A DNA stretch of 39,798 bases, taken from Comamonadaceae bacterium (lineage in GTDB: Bacteria; Pseudomonadota; Gammaproteobacteria; Burkholderiales; Burkholderiaceae_C). The notes beneath the pieces were generated by a model. It saw nothing but the letters and a program-made list of their open reading frames with translations, ran no database searches and was not told the DNA's origin. Made by a program: the position numbers and the translations under genes. The stretch covers positions 1 to 39,798 of the forward strand of contig PNMN01000002.1 of NCBI GenBank assembly GCA_013823655.1, written 5' to 3'. Below are positions 8,005 to 16,422 of the stretch, in pieces (the stretch's first letter is position 1; each line of letters starts with the position of its first letter).

Positions 8005-9417
8005 ATGTTTGACCTCCCCGACGCGCTCTTGTTGGCGCGAATCCAGTTTGCGTTCACCGTGAGCTTTCACTTCCTGTTTCCAGCGATCACGATCGGCTTG
8101 GCCAGCTACCTCGCGGTGCTTGAGGGTCTGTGGCTCAAGACGGGCCGCGAAGACTACATGAACCTGTTCCGTTACTGGATCAAGATCTTCGCGCTGTTCT
8201 TTGCCATGGGGGTGGTTTCGGGCATCGTCATGTCCTACCAGTTCGGCACCAACTGGGCGGTGTTCTCCGACAAGGCCGGCCCGATCATCGGTCCGCTGAT
8301 GGCCTACGAGGTGCTGACCGCCTTCTTCCTCGAAGCCGGCTTCCTCGGCGTGATGCTGTTCGGCATGAACCGCGTGGGCAAGAAGCTGCACTTCACCGCC
8401 ACGCTGATGGTCGCCCTGGGCACGTTCGTGTCTGCATTCTGGATCCTCTCGGTCAACAGCTGGATGCAGACCCCCACGGGCTACGCGATCAACGCCCACG
8501 GGCAGTTCATTTCGGCCGGCAGCTGGCTGGCCATCATCTTCAACCCCAGCTTTCCCTACCGGTTGGTGCACACGCTCTCGGCCGCCTACCTGACCACTGC
8601 TTTTCTGGTGGGCGCGGTCGGTGCCTGGCACCTGCTGAAAGACCGCGCCAACCCGCGCGCGCGCCTCATGTTCTCGATGGCCATGTGGATGGCTGCCATC
8701 GTCGCGCCGCTGCAGATCGTGCTGGGCGACCTGCATGGGCTGAACACGCTGGAACACCAGCCGGTGAAGGTGATGGCCATGGAAGGCCACTACCAGAGCC
8801 ACCCGGAAGGCGCACCGCTGATCCTGTTCGGCATCCCCAACAGCGCCGAGGGCCGCGTTGATTACGCGGTACAAATCCCCAAGCTGTCGTCGCTGATCCT
8901 CAAGCACGATCTCAACGCGCCGATGGCCGGCCTGGACACCGTGCCGGCGGCCGACCACCCGCCGGTGGGCATGGTGTTCTGGGCGTTTCGCATCATGGTC
9001 GGCCTGGGCTTTCTCATGGCTGGGCTGGGCATGTGGAGCCTGTGGGCGCGTGCCCGGGGTCGCTTGTACGAATCAAGATTCCTGCACCGTTCCGCGCTTG
9101 TGATGGGTCCTTCGGGCCTGATCGCCGTGCTTGCCGGCTGGATCACCACCGAGGTGGGCCGCCAGCCCTGGACCATCCAGGGCCTCATGCGCACCGCCGA
9201 GTCGGCCTCACCCCTGGCGGCACCCGCCGTGGCGGCCTCCCTGGTGGCCTTCGTGGTCGTGTACTTCGCAGTCTTCGGTGCCGGTGTGCTCTACATCCTC
9301 AAGCTGATGGCCAAGCCGCCGGTGGTCCACGAGTCAGCACCGCCCAACATCCCCGCGCGCGCCGCCGGCACCACACCCGCTGTGGCTCTTCGGCCCGACG
9401 CCCTGGCCATCGAATAA
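8005..9417 (+). CDS. cioA: Cytochrome bd-type quinol oxidase subunit I (CIO type)
   Basis: Membrane quinol oxidase subunit that binds haems b558, b595 and d/b and reduces oxygen to water without pumping protons. Visible features are the N-terminal helix RIQFAFTVSFHFLFPAI with the haem-ligand His (H22), the acidic haem-pocket helix AYEVLTAFFLEAGFLGV, HTLSAAYL with the second His, and GRQPWTIQGLMRT. The quinol loop is short and the protein is 470 aa against about 520 in E. coli CydA, as in cyanide-insensitive oxidases. The start follows AAGGAACC eight bases upstream. It is the first gene of cioA-cioB-DUF2474 and is preceded by a sigma54-like element. Its place beside sulfide-oxidation genes fits the known sulfide tolerance of bd oxidases. 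Confidence 0.95.
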   Translation: MFDLPDALLLARIQFAFTVSFHFLFPAITIGLASYLAVLEGLWLKTGREDYMNLFRYWIKIFALFFAMGVVSGIVMSYQFGTNWAVFSDKAGPIIGPLMAYEVLTAFFLEAGFLGVMLFGMNRVGKKLHFTATLMVALGTFVSAFWILSVNSWMQTPTGYAINAHGQFISAGSWLAIIFNPSFPYRLVHTLSAAYLTTAFLVGAVGAWHLLKDRANPRARLMFSMAMWMAAIVAPLQIVLGDLHGLNTLEHQPVKVMAMEGHYQSHPEGAPLILFGIPNSAEGRVDYAVQIPKLSSLILKHDLNAPMAGLDTVPAADHPPVGMVFWAFRIMVGLGFLMAGLGMWSLWARARGRLYESRFLHRSALVMGPSGLIAVLAGWITTEVGRQPWTIQGLMRTAESASPLAAPAVAASLVAFVVVYFAVFGAGVLYILKLMAKPPVVHESAPPNIPARAAGTTPAVALRPDALAIE

Positions 9418-9427
9418 GGGAAACCCC

Positions 9428-10432
9428 ATGAATATCGACCTGACCCTTATCTGGGCCCTCATCATCATGGTGGCCGTCTTCATCTACGTGGTGCTCGACG
9501 GTTTCGACCTGGGCATCGGCATCCTGTTCAACACCTTCGAGGTCGGCCACGACCGCGACACCGCGATGAACAGCATCGCACCGGTGTGGGACGGCAACGA
9601 GACCTGGCTGGTGATGGGTGGCGGCGGGCTGCTGGCGGCCTTTCCGCTGGCCTACGGCCTGATCTTCTCTGCGCTGTATGCGCCCATCATCGCCATGCTG
9701 CTGGCCCTGGTGTTCCGCGGTGTGGCGTTTGAATTTCGCTGGCGCGATCCGGCCCACCGGGGCTTCTGGGACCTCGCGTTCACGGGCGGCTCCTTGCTGG
9801 CCGCGTTCTCGCAAGGCGTCATCCTGGGCGCGCTGCTGCAGGGTGTGACCATCAGTGAACGGGCCTATGCCGGTGGCTGGTGGGACTGGCTCACGCCCTT
9901 TTCGCTGCTCACTGGCGTGAGCGTGGTGGCCGCCTATGCCTTGCTGGGCGCCACCTGGCTGGTGATGAAGACCGAAGGCGCACTCCAGCGCCAGGCCCGT
10001 TCCATGGCCTGGTGGCTCGGTGGCGCCACGCTGGCGGCCATCGGGGCGGTGAGCATTGGCACCCTGTTTCTGAGCGCCGACTACTTCAGCCGCTGGTTGA
10101 ACTGGCCCAACATCCTGTGGGTGGCCCCGGTGCCGGTCCTTGTGGCACTGGCCAGTGTGGCTTTCGTGCGCAGCCTAAAAGCGGGCCGCGAAGTCGCCCC
10201 CTTTCTCCTCACGTTGGGCATCTTTCTGCTGTGCTTCGTGGGCCTGGGCATCAGCGTGTTTCCTGATGTCGTGCCTGGCGCCGTGACCATCTGGGAAGCG
10301 GCCACCGACCGCAGCGGCCAGATCTTCATGCTCTGGGGTACAGCCATCGTGCTGCCCATGATCCTGGGTTACACGGCATGGTCGTACTGGGTATTTCGCG
10401 GCAAGGTCAACGCTGACGGGTACCACGCATGA
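9428..10432 (+). CDS. cioB: Cytochrome bd-type quinol oxidase subunit II (CIO type)
   Basis: Partner membrane subunit of CioA in the inner membrane; it has no known catalytic residues of its own but is needed for oxidase assembly. The N-terminus shows the family hallmark YVVLDGFDLGIGIL, then the conserved VWDGNETWLVMGGGGLLAAFP and FRGVAFEFRWRD. About eight hydrophobic segments follow across 334 aa, the usual length. It begins 10 bases after cioA and ends with an ATGA overlap with the DUF2474 gene, so the three are co-translated. Confidence 0.95.
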   Translation: MNIDLTLIWALIIMVAVFIYVVLDGFDLGIGILFNTFEVGHDRDTAMNSIAPVWDGNETWLVMGGGGLLAAFPLAYGLIFSALYAPIIAMLLALVFRGVAFEFRWRDPAHRGFWDLAFTGGSLLAAFSQGVILGALLQGVTISERAYAGGWWDWLTPFSLLTGVSVVAAYALLGATWLVMKTEGALQRQARSMAWWLGGATLAAIGAVSIGTLFLSADYFSRWLNWPNILWVAPVPVLVALASVAFVRSLKAGREVAPFLLTLGIFLLCFVGLGISVFPDVVPGAVTIWEAATDRSGQIFMLWGTAIVLPMILGYTAWSYWVFRGKVNADGYHA

Positions 10433-10593
10433 AACCCCCTGTTTTCCGTTGGCCCGCCATCACCCCAGCGAGCCCTCACGAGCCGCTGCAGCCCCTGTGG
10501 CGCCGCCTGCTCTGGATGGCCGGTATCTGGGTGGCCAGCATCGCTGTGCTGTCGGCGGTGGCCATGGTGCTGCGCTGGGTGCTCAAAACATGA
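10429..10593 (+). CDS. DUF2474-type small membrane peptide of the cio operon (54 aa)
   Basis: This gene is too short for the ORF track. It starts at the ATG overlapping the cioB stop (ATGA) and encodes a 54-aa protein with one transmembrane helix, LLWMAGIWVASIAVLSAVAM, preceded by a basic WRR stretch. Small single-helix proteins of the DUF2474 family are known from the ends of CIO-type bd oxidase operons. They are plausible counterparts of CydX, which stabilises E. coli bd oxidase. The role here is inferred from family and position. Confidence 0.75.
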   Translation: MKPPVFRWPAITPASPHEPLQPLWRRLLWMAGIWVASIAVLSAVAMVLRWVLKT

Positions 10594-10751
10594 ATGCTTC
10601 ATTCGCCCGGCTGGAGCAGCAGGCGCCTGGCGCCGGGTTGGGCGCGGTGCTGCTCGGTTGGTGCTTCGAAGGCATGCCTCGCTTGCTTGCCCCGTGCGTG
10701 GCCATGGCGCGCGCCTATCGACCCGATGAGCAAATCCAACCGGTCGCTTGA
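10590..10751 (+). CDS. Possible 53-aa ORF at the end of the cio operon
   Basis: The frame starts at an ATG that again overlaps the preceding stop by four bases (ATGA) and runs 53 codons (MNASFARLEQQAPGAG...). It has a weakly hydrophobic middle (GLGAVLLGWCFEGMPRLLAPCVAMA) with two cysteines. The overlap pattern argues for translation. No family is recognised, and the short length leaves open that it is not a gene. Confidence 0.35.
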   Translation: MNASFARLEQQAPGAGLGAVLLGWCFEGMPRLLAPCVAMARAYRPDEQIQPVA

Positions 10752-10854
10752 CTTTTCGCAAGCGCATAACCCCCTCGGGTATCCATACTTCACCCATCGA
10801 TTGAGAAAAACTCTTGATCGGTTATTTTGATAGTCAACCCAAAAGGAGTTCATC

Positions 10855-11493
10855 ATGGAACAAGTCTTCAGTTTCCCCCGCCTCAACGAAGCCGCCCCCG
10901 CTTTCAACGCTAAAACCACCCACGGTGACCGCAGCCTGGCCGACTACAAAGGCAAGTGGCTGATCCTGTTCTCGCACCCAGCCGATTTCACGCCGGTCTG
11001 CACCACCGAGTTCATTGGCTTTCAGAAACACGCCGAGACCTTCCGCAGCATGAACTGCGAACTGATCGGCCTGTCCATCGACAGCTTGTATTCGCACCTG
11101 GCCTGGACGCAGAACATCCAGGAGAAGTTCGGTGTCGAGATCAGCTTCCCGATCATCGAAGACATCAAGATGGACGTGGCCCGTGCCTACGGCATGGTGC
11201 ACCCCGGTGCCGCCGACACGCAGGCCGTGCGCGCCACCTTCTTCATCGACCCCAACGGCATCCTGCGCGCCATGGTGTATTACCCGATGAGCAACGGCCG
11301 CAGCATCGACGAGTTTGTGCGCCTGCTGCAAGCCATGCAGACCAGCGACGCCAACAAAATTGCCACACCCGAAGGCTGGACACCTGGCTGCGACGTGATC
11401 GTGCCGCCGCCCAAGAGCCCCGACGCGATCAAAGCGCGCATGGCCGAAGGCTACAAGACGACCGACTGGTACTTCTCCACCAAGTCGCTCTGA
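10855..11493 (+). CDS. 1-Cys peroxiredoxin (Prx6-type, AhpC/TSA family)
   Basis: Thiol peroxidase that reduces peroxides and possibly organic persulfides. It shows the thioredoxin-fold core with the peroxidatic motif PADFTPVCTTE (C49), the Prx6-like C-terminal extension with EGWTPGCDVIVPP, and the usual length of 212 aa. The start is supported by AAGGAG eight bases upstream. No resolving Cys in the AhpC position is visible; the Cys in TPGCD might act instead. It sits between the cio operon and the persulfide dioxygenase gene, with a short AT-rich leader holding no clear sigma54 element. It may protect against oxidant or sulfur stress created by sulfide respiration. Other names used for the family are antioxidant protein LsfA and peroxidase. 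Confidence 0.9.
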   Translation: MEQVFSFPRLNEAAPAFNAKTTHGDRSLADYKGKWLILFSHPADFTPVCTTEFIGFQKHAETFRSMNCELIGLSIDSLYSHLAWTQNIQEKFGVEISFPIIEDIKMDVARAYGMVHPGAADTQAVRATFFIDPNGILRAMVYYPMSNGRSIDEFVRLLQAMQTSDANKIATPEGWTPGCDVIVPPPKSPDAIKARMAEGYKTTDWYFSTKSL

Positions 11494-11502
11494 CACGCAC
11501 GT

Positions 11503-11522
11503 GCGTGGCCGCAAGGCCACGC
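11503..11522 (+). terminator. Hairpin with GCAA tetraloop between the peroxiredoxin and persulfide dioxygenase genes
   Basis: GCGTGGCC-GCAA-GGCCACGC forms a perfect 8-bp stem with a GNRA loop just after the peroxiredoxin stop. Only a short TTT follows, so it may slow transcription or protect the transcript end rather than terminate fully. Confidence 0.45.
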
Positions 11523-11596
11523 GCCTTCGGTTTGTCGACAGCCCATCAACCTGCAACAGCGGCGGGGTCTGGCCCACAAGGTCAGTGCCCCGCCCC

Positions 11597-12499
11597 ATGA
11601 ACACCATGAACACCCCCCGCATGCACATCGAGTCGCATTTCGACCCGGCCACCTCCACCTTCAGCCACATCGTGTGGGACGCGTCCACAGGGCAGTGCGC
11701 CCTCATCGACAGCGTGTTGGACTACGACCCCAAATCGGGTCGCACCGACACCGCCAGCGCCGACCGCCTGATCGACCGCGTGGGCGAGCTGGACCTGAGC
11801 GTGCAGTGGCTGCTTGAAACCCACGTGCATGCCGACCACCTCTCCGCAGCGCCCTATTTGCAGCAGCGCCTGGGTGGGCTCATTGCCATTGGTTCGCACA
11901 TCACCACCGTCCAACATGTCTTTGGCAAACTGTTCAACGCCGGCACCGAATTTGCCCGCGACGGCAGCCAGTTTGACCGCCTGCTGGTGGATGGCGAAAG
12001 CTTCTCCATCGGCCACTTGCAGGCCCGCGCCCTGCACACACCCGGGCACACACCCGCCTGCATGACCTACGTGGTGCGCGACCATAGCGTGGACCCGATC
12101 CGCACCGTCGCCTTTGTGGGTGACACCCTGTTCATGCCCGATTACGGCACCGCGCGCTGCGACTTTCCGGGCGGCAGCGCCAGCACGCTGTACCAGTCCA
12201 TTCAAAAGGTGTTGAGCCTGCCCGACGACACCGAGCTCTACCTGTGCCACGACTACCCGCCCAGCGACCGCGAACCCCAATGCCTGACCACCGTGGGCGC
12301 GCAGAAAGCCGCCAATGTGCATGTGCACCAGGGCGTGTGTGAGTCAGACTTTGTGCAGATGCGCCAGCAGCGTGACGCTACCCTGGCCATGCCGGTGCTG
12401 ATCCTGCCTTCGGTGCAGATCAACATGCGGGCGGGCCAAATGCCTCCACCCGAAGACAATGGCGTAACCTACCTCAAGATACCCATCAACGCCGTTTGA
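11597..12499 (+). CDS. Persulfide dioxygenase-like metallo-beta-lactamase-fold protein (Blh/ETHE1 family)
   Basis: Probably oxidises glutathione persulfide to sulfite using one iron. The fold motifs are complete: ETHVHADHLSAAPYLQ (metal-binding HxHxDH), HTPGHTPACMTY, FVGDTLFMPDYGTARCDFPGG and YLCHDYPP. The ARCDFPGG tract is characteristic of the persulfide dioxygenase branch rather than glyoxalase II. The ATG at 11597 is chosen because the frame upstream is unlike protein; ATGs at 11606 and 11621 are alternatives, as no strong ribosome site is visible. The SulP gene follows 43 bases later, so sulfite made here could be exported, which is an inference from order. Confidence 0.88.
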   Translation: MNTMNTPRMHIESHFDPATSTFSHIVWDASTGQCALIDSVLDYDPKSGRTDTASADRLIDRVGELDLSVQWLLETHVHADHLSAAPYLQQRLGGLIAIGSHITTVQHVFGKLFNAGTEFARDGSQFDRLLVDGESFSIGHLQARALHTPGHTPACMTYVVRDHSVDPIRTVAFVGDTLFMPDYGTARCDFPGGSASTLYQSIQKVLSLPDDTELYLCHDYPPSDREPQCLTTVGAQKAANVHVHQGVCESDFVQMRQQRDATLAMPVLILPSVQINMRAGQMPPPEDNGVTYLKIPINAV

Positions 12500-12542
12500 G
12501 CGGTCTCTTGCCCCCTGCCACACACGCCCGCCTGCGCCACCC

Positions 12543-14279
12543 ATGAAATTTCCTCTGGCCCAGTGGTTCCCCATTCTTCAATGGGGGCGCCAGTACAGCG
12601 GCGCGCATTTCAGCGCCGACGCGGTGGCCGCTTCGGTGGTCACCCTCATGCTGATCCCGCAGAGCCTGGCCTATGCCTTGCTCGCTGGCCTGCCACCCGA
12701 AGCCGGGCTGTATGCCAGCATGGCGCCCCTGGTGGTGTACGCCGTGTTTGGCACCAGCAGCACACTGGCGGTGGGGCCGGCCGCGGTCACATCGCTCATG
12801 ACCGCCGTTGCGCTGGGTTCGGTGGCGGCTGCTGGCAGCCTGGGCTACGCCACCGCAGCCGCCTTGCTGGCTCTGCTCAGCGGCGCCATGCTGTTTGCCA
12901 TGGGCGCGCTGCGGCTGGGGTTTGTGGCCAATTTTTTGAGCCACCCGGTCATTTCGGGCTTCGTGTCCGCCTCGGGCTTGCTGATTGCCGCCACCCAGCT
13001 TAAGCACCTCATGGGTGTGCCGTTGACCGGGCAGACCTTGCCCGAGCTGTTGCCCAGCCTGTGGCACCACGCCGCTCAGGTGCACGGGCCCACGCTGGCC
13101 ATCGGGCTGGGTGCGCTGGCTTTTCTGCTTTGGGTGCGCCGCTCGCTCAAAGCGCGGTTGCGCGCCTGGGGCCTGGGTGCGCTGGCCTCGGATGTGATCA
13201 CCAAGGCGGCACCCGTGCTGGCGCTGGCCGCCACCACGCTGCTGGCCTGGGGGCTGCGTCTGGATGAGGCCGGCTTGCGCGTGGTGGGTGCCGTGCCCGG
13301 CGGGCTGCCACCCCTGAGCCTGCCGGTGCTGGACGCCAGCCTGTGGCCCCAGCTGGAGCAGCTCGCCACGGCGGCCTTGCTCATCAGTCTGGTGGGTTTT
13401 GTGGAGTCGGTGTCGGTGGGCCAGTCACTGGCCGCCAAGCGCCGCGAACGCATCGACCCCGACGCCGAACTGCGCGCCCTGGGGGCAAGCAACATGGCGG
13501 CGGGTCTTACCGGGGGCTTTCCGGTGACCGGTGGTTTCTCGCGCTCGGTGGTCAATTTTGATGCCGGTGCGCGCACGCCGGCTGCGGGCATCTTCACCGC
13601 GCTGGGGCTGCTGATGGCCGCGCTGTGGCTCACGCCTGCGCTGCACTATTTGCCGCAGGCCACGCTCGCCGCCACCATTGTGGTGGCCGTGCTCACCCTG
13701 GTGGACTTTGGCGCATTCAAGCGCACCTGGCGCTACGCCCGCGCCGACTTCACCGCGCTGGCGCTCACGTTTTCGCTCACGCTGTTGTGGGGCGTTGAAG
13801 CGGGCCTGACGGCGGGAGTGGGTGCCTCGCTGCTGCTGTATCTGTGGCGCACGAGCCGTCCGCACATCGCCACCGTGGGCCGGGTGCCGGGCACCGAGCA
13901 CTACCGCAACGTTTTGCGCCACGCGGTGCAAACGCACCACCGCATCCTGAGTTTGCGTGTGGACGAAAGCCTGTACTTTGCCAACGCCCGCTACCTGGAA
14001 GACCACATTGCCGCCGAGGTGGCCGCCCACCCCGCCATTGCCCATGTGGTGCTGCAGTGCACGGCCATCAATGCCATCGACGCCAGTGCCCTCGAAAGCC
14101 TGGAAATGATCACGCAACGCCTGAAAGATGCGGGCGTGCAACTGCACTTGAGCGAGGTCAAAGGCCCGGTCATGGACCGGCTGCAGCGCAGCGATTTTCT
14201 GAGCCACCTCACAGGGCGCGTGTTTCTCACGCACCACCAGGCGGTCACCGCGCTCATACCGGAACCAACGCAACGCTGA
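12543..14279 (+). CDS. SulP-family anion (sulfate/bicarbonate) transporter with STAS domain
   Basis: Inner-membrane SLC26/SulP carrier of 578 aa. It begins with the family start region FSADAVAASVVTLMLIPQSLAYALLAGLPPE, continues through about 10-12 hydrophobic helices, and has the conserved GFVESVSVGQSLAAKRRERIDPDAEL. A cytoplasmic STAS domain (about residues 450-560, with the phosphorylation-type core VLQCTAINAIDASALESLE) closes the protein. It follows the persulfide dioxygenase gene on the same strand at short distance. Moving sulfite or sulfate out of the cell after persulfide oxidation is the most likely role from context. The substrate cannot be read from the sequence, and bicarbonate or other anions are possible. 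Confidence 0.88.
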   Translation: MKFPLAQWFPILQWGRQYSGAHFSADAVAASVVTLMLIPQSLAYALLAGLPPEAGLYASMAPLVVYAVFGTSSTLAVGPAAVTSLMTAVALGSVAAAGSLGYATAAALLALLSGAMLFAMGALRLGFVANFLSHPVISGFVSASGLLIAATQLKHLMGVPLTGQTLPELLPSLWHHAAQVHGPTLAIGLGALAFLLWVRRSLKARLRAWGLGALASDVITKAAPVLALAATTLLAWGLRLDEAGLRVVGAVPGGLPPLSLPVLDASLWPQLEQLATAALLISLVGFVESVSVGQSLAAKRRERIDPDAELRALGASNMAAGLTGGFPVTGGFSRSVVNFDAGARTPAAGIFTALGLLMAALWLTPALHYLPQATLAATIVVAVLTLVDFGAFKRTWRYARADFTALALTFSLTLLWGVEAGLTAGVGASLLLYLWRTSRPHIATVGRVPGTEHYRNVLRHAVQTHHRILSLRVDESLYFANARYLEDHIAAEVAAHPAIAHVVLQCTAINAIDASALESLEMITQRLKDAGVQLHLSEVKGPVMDRLQRSDFLSHLTGRVFLTHHQAVTALIPEPTQR

Positions 14280-14469
14280 TGGGGCGCACAGGCCGTTGTT
14301 TTCAAGCGCAGGAGGGCAGGGCATGCCCATCCGAACCCAGAAATTTTGCCGGCGCTTGCGATTTCTCATGGATACCCTGCTGAGTATGTGAAAAATGGGT
14401 TGCGTGCTGGTTGAGTTCAGCGCTGGTGCTCCGAATTCACGGCTCACCATCATTTCAAGGAATTTGCAC

Positions 14470-14889
14470 ATGAAGAAGCTGATCGCCCTGGGCGCTGCCG
14501 CCCTGCTGTTGTCCGGCGTGGCCCAGGCCCAGACCCAGGAACTGTTCGTCAACATCCACAGCGGCAACGCCATGGCACAAGGCGCAGGCCTGGTGCTGGC
14601 TGGCCAGGCCCTGGAACAAAAAGCCGGTGTGCGCGTGCTGCTGTGTGACGCCGCTGGCGACATGGCTGTGACGGGCAAGCAAGGCCCCAAACTCAAGCCG
14701 CGCGATGTGACCACGCAGCAAATGCTGCAAGGCGTCATCAAGGCCGGCGCCAAGGTGGAGGTGTGTGCGCTTTACCTGCCCAACACCGGCTTGAAGGCGT
14801 CGGATCTGATCGAGGGCGTTCAGCCGGCCAAGCCTGCTGACGTGGCGGCCCACCTGCTCAAGCCGGGTGTGAACACGCTGGCTTTCTGA
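14470..14889 (+). CDS. Periplasmic DsrE-like sulfur-carrier-fold protein
   Basis: A 139-aa protein with a clear Sec signal peptide (MKKLIALGAAALLLSGVAQA, cleavage near AQAQT). A DsrE/DsrF-like domain follows, carrying two cysteines placed as in persulfide carriers (VRVLLCDAAG and AKVEVCALYLPNTG). DsrE-fold proteins transfer sulfane sulfur; an exported version would handle sulfur released by sulfide oxidation in the periplasm. The ATG at 14470 is preceded by AAGGAA and begins the signal peptide, so it is preferred over the upstream start of the long frame. A strong terminator follows. It ends the plus-strand run of sulfur genes. Confidence 0.82.
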   Translation: MKKLIALGAAALLLSGVAQAQTQELFVNIHSGNAMAQGAGLVLAGQALEQKAGVRVLLCDAAGDMAVTGKQGPKLKPRDVTTQQMLQGVIKAGAKVEVCALYLPNTGLKASDLIEGVQPAKPADVAAHLLKPGVNTLAF

Positions 14890-14905
14890 TCGGGTGTGAA
14901 CCCAG

Positions 14906-14933
14906 CCAACGGCGCCCCGCGGGGCGCCGTTGG
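14906..14933. terminator. Strong bidirectional terminator hairpin
   Basis: CCAACGGCGCCCC and its perfect complement form a 12-13-bp stem followed by TGTTTT on the plus strand. It lies between the convergent DsrE-like and thioesterase genes and can end both transcripts. Confidence 0.85.
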
Positions 14934-14938
14934 TGTTT

Positions 14939-15403
14939 TCAGGCCTGACCGAAGCTGTCGGGCATTTGCACCGCCACCACGCGGCCCCTAGCCGTGACCA
15001 CGCCGTCCGCCAGGACCGTGGTTTCCACCACCACTTTGCGGCCTTTGATTTCTTTCACCTGGCCGCGAATCTCCAGCGTGGTCTCCAGCGGCGTGGGCTT
15101 CAAAAAGTCCACGTGCAGGGAACCAGTGACGAAGCGAAACGGGGGCAGCGTGTCCATGTCGCGGCCTTCGCTGCGGTACATGGCGGCTGCCGCCGTGCCG
15201 GTGCTGTGGCAGTCGATCAGCGAGGCAATCAGCCCGCCATAGGCGTAGCCCGGTACCGAGGTGTGGAACGGTTCGGGCTTGAAGCGGGTCACGGTTTCAT
15301 CCCCTTCCCAGTAGGTCTTGATCTGGTGACCATGGTGGTTGTTGCTGCCACAGCCGTAGCAGTGCGACACGTTGTCGGGGTAGTGGTCTTGAAAGGCTTT
15401 CAT
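14939..15403 (-). CDS. PaaI-type hotdog-fold thioesterase
   Basis: A 154-aa acyl-CoA thioesterase-like protein. The hotdog-fold signature is visible as GYAYGGLIASLIDCHSTGTAAAA, then FRFVTGSLHVDFLKPTPLETTLEIRG. An N-terminal CYGCGSNNHHGHQIK motif is typical of the YbgC/PaaI-like group with a cysteine pair. The ATG at 15403 is preferred to the longer frame start at 15481 because the family begins near here. It is last in the Rieske operon, 52 bases after the thioredoxin-fold gene. The link of a thioesterase to sulfide handling is unclear; it may simply be a passenger. The family is secure and the substrate unknown. Confidence 0.8.
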   Translation of the reverse strand: MKAFQDHYPDNVSHCYGCGSNNHHGHQIKTYWEGDETVTRFKPEPFHTSVPGYAYGGLIASLIDCHSTGTAAAAMYRSEGRDMDTLPPFRFVTGSLHVDFLKPTPLETTLEIRGQVKEIKGRKVVVETTVLADGVVTARGRVVAVQMPDSFGQA

Positions 15404-15455
15404 GGATGTGCTCGGGGGTGGGTTGGTGAAAAGAACAGGGGGCTGGCTCAAGCCT

Positions 15456-15959
15456 TCAAGGAAGCAAGCCGAGGGCTGCACGCAACTGCGCGTCGGTGGT
15501 GGCGTGGTTCACCGCGCTCACGCGGCCGCCTTGCAGCGCAATCAGTGCCACCGCGCCGTCTTGCCGGGGCCAGTCGGCCAGCAGCGCCTCGTCCAGCACC
15601 ACACCCACCACAAACGGCATCTCACGCAGCGCGGGCAGGGCAAAGGTGCGGGTCACGAAACCGGGCATACGGCTCATGTCGGCCAGGTAGACGGCCTGGC
15701 GCGACGCCAGGAACCCCGCCGGCTGATCGGCCAGTGCAGTCTGCATCAGGTTGGCCGCTTTGCGGCCTGCCGCAAACAGCACCAGTTTCGTGTCAGCGCC
15801 CACCGTCCATATCTGGTCGTGCTGGTCTTTCAGCGCCAATTCGGGAAATGGTTGGCCGGCCTGCGGTGGGGCTGCTAGCGCCAGCGCGGGCCAGCTGAGC
15901 AACGCAGCCAGCAGCAGGGCGGTTGGTGTCACAAGGCGGCGAATTTTTCTGATTGGCAT
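15456..15959 (-). CDS. Exported thioredoxin-fold protein without CxxC
   Basis: A 167-aa protein that starts at the ATG at 15959 with an N-terminal signal (MPIRKIRRLVTPTALLLAALLSWPALALA). The mature part opens like thioredoxin/AhpC-type proteins (PPQAGQPFPELALKDQHDQIWTV) but has no CxxC or other cysteines. It therefore cannot act as a disulfide oxidoreductase in the usual way; YtfJ-like periplasmic proteins are a possible comparison. It lies 19 bases after the truncated haemoglobin gene in the Rieske operon. A binding or structural role is more likely than catalysis. The fold call is from the N-terminal pattern only. Confidence 0.65.
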   Translation of the reverse strand: MPIRKIRRLVTPTALLLAALLSWPALALAAPPQAGQPFPELALKDQHDQIWTVGADTKLVLFAAGRKAANLMQTALADQPAGFLASRQAVYLADMSRMPGFVTRTFALPALREMPFVVGVVLDEALLADWPRQDGAVALIALQGGRVSAVNHATTDAQLRAALGLLP

Positions 15960-15978
15960 GAGGGGGCTCGATTGGGTT

Positions 15979-16422
15979 TCAGTTGACGGGGTTGGCATGG
16001 CGGCAGGCGCTGGCGCTGTCGTCCGTGTTGACGAGGTGGTTGGCCATGTGGGCAAAGGTGTCGATCAATGCTTCGCGCAGCGCCGCATCGGCCACCTGTT
16101 CGGTCAAGGCCTGGGTCATGCACAGCATCCATTCGTCGCGTTCAACGGTGCCGATCGCGTAGGCGCGGTGGCGCATGCGCAGGCGCGGGTGGCCTTTTTT
16201 CTGGCTGTACAAGGGTGGGCCACCCAACCAGCCGGAGAGAAAGTCAAACAGGCTGTCGGCACTGCCGGCCAGGCTTTCGGGGTGCATGCGGCGCACGGTG
16301 TAGGCCTCGGGCAGCTCGTCCATGAGCTGGTAGAAGCGCTCCACCAGGCGCCGCACGGCGGGGGCGCCGCCCAGCGCCTCGTAAGGCGTTGTGTCGGTGG
16401 GCGCGGTGCGTGGTGTGTTCAT
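15979..16422 (-). CDS. Group II truncated haemoglobin
   Basis: A 147-aa haem protein of the trHbO type. It has the B-helix VERFYQLM, the conserved LFDFLSGWLGGPPLYSQKKGHPRLRMRHRAYAIG with the proximal His, and ERDEWMLCM with the G8 Trp. Such globins bind oxygen, NO and sulfide with high affinity. The start overlaps the stop of the SQR-like gene (ATGA), so the two are coupled. Placement inside a sulfide/persulfide operon suggests sulfide binding or oxygen delivery to nearby oxidases, which is inference. The rest of the operon gives no nitrite or NO gene. Confidence 0.88.
   Translation of the reverse strand: MNTPRTAPTDTTPYEALGGAPAVRRLVERFYQLMDELPEAYTVRRMHPESLAGSADSLFDFLSGWLGGPPLYSQKKGHPRLRMRHRAYAIGTVERDEWMLCMTQALTEQVADAALREALIDTFAHMANHLVNTDDSASACRHANPVN

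Noticed and set aside
8130-9431. Alternate-frame ORFs over cioA
   Set aside because: They overlap a secure cytochrome bd subunit gene and have shadow composition.
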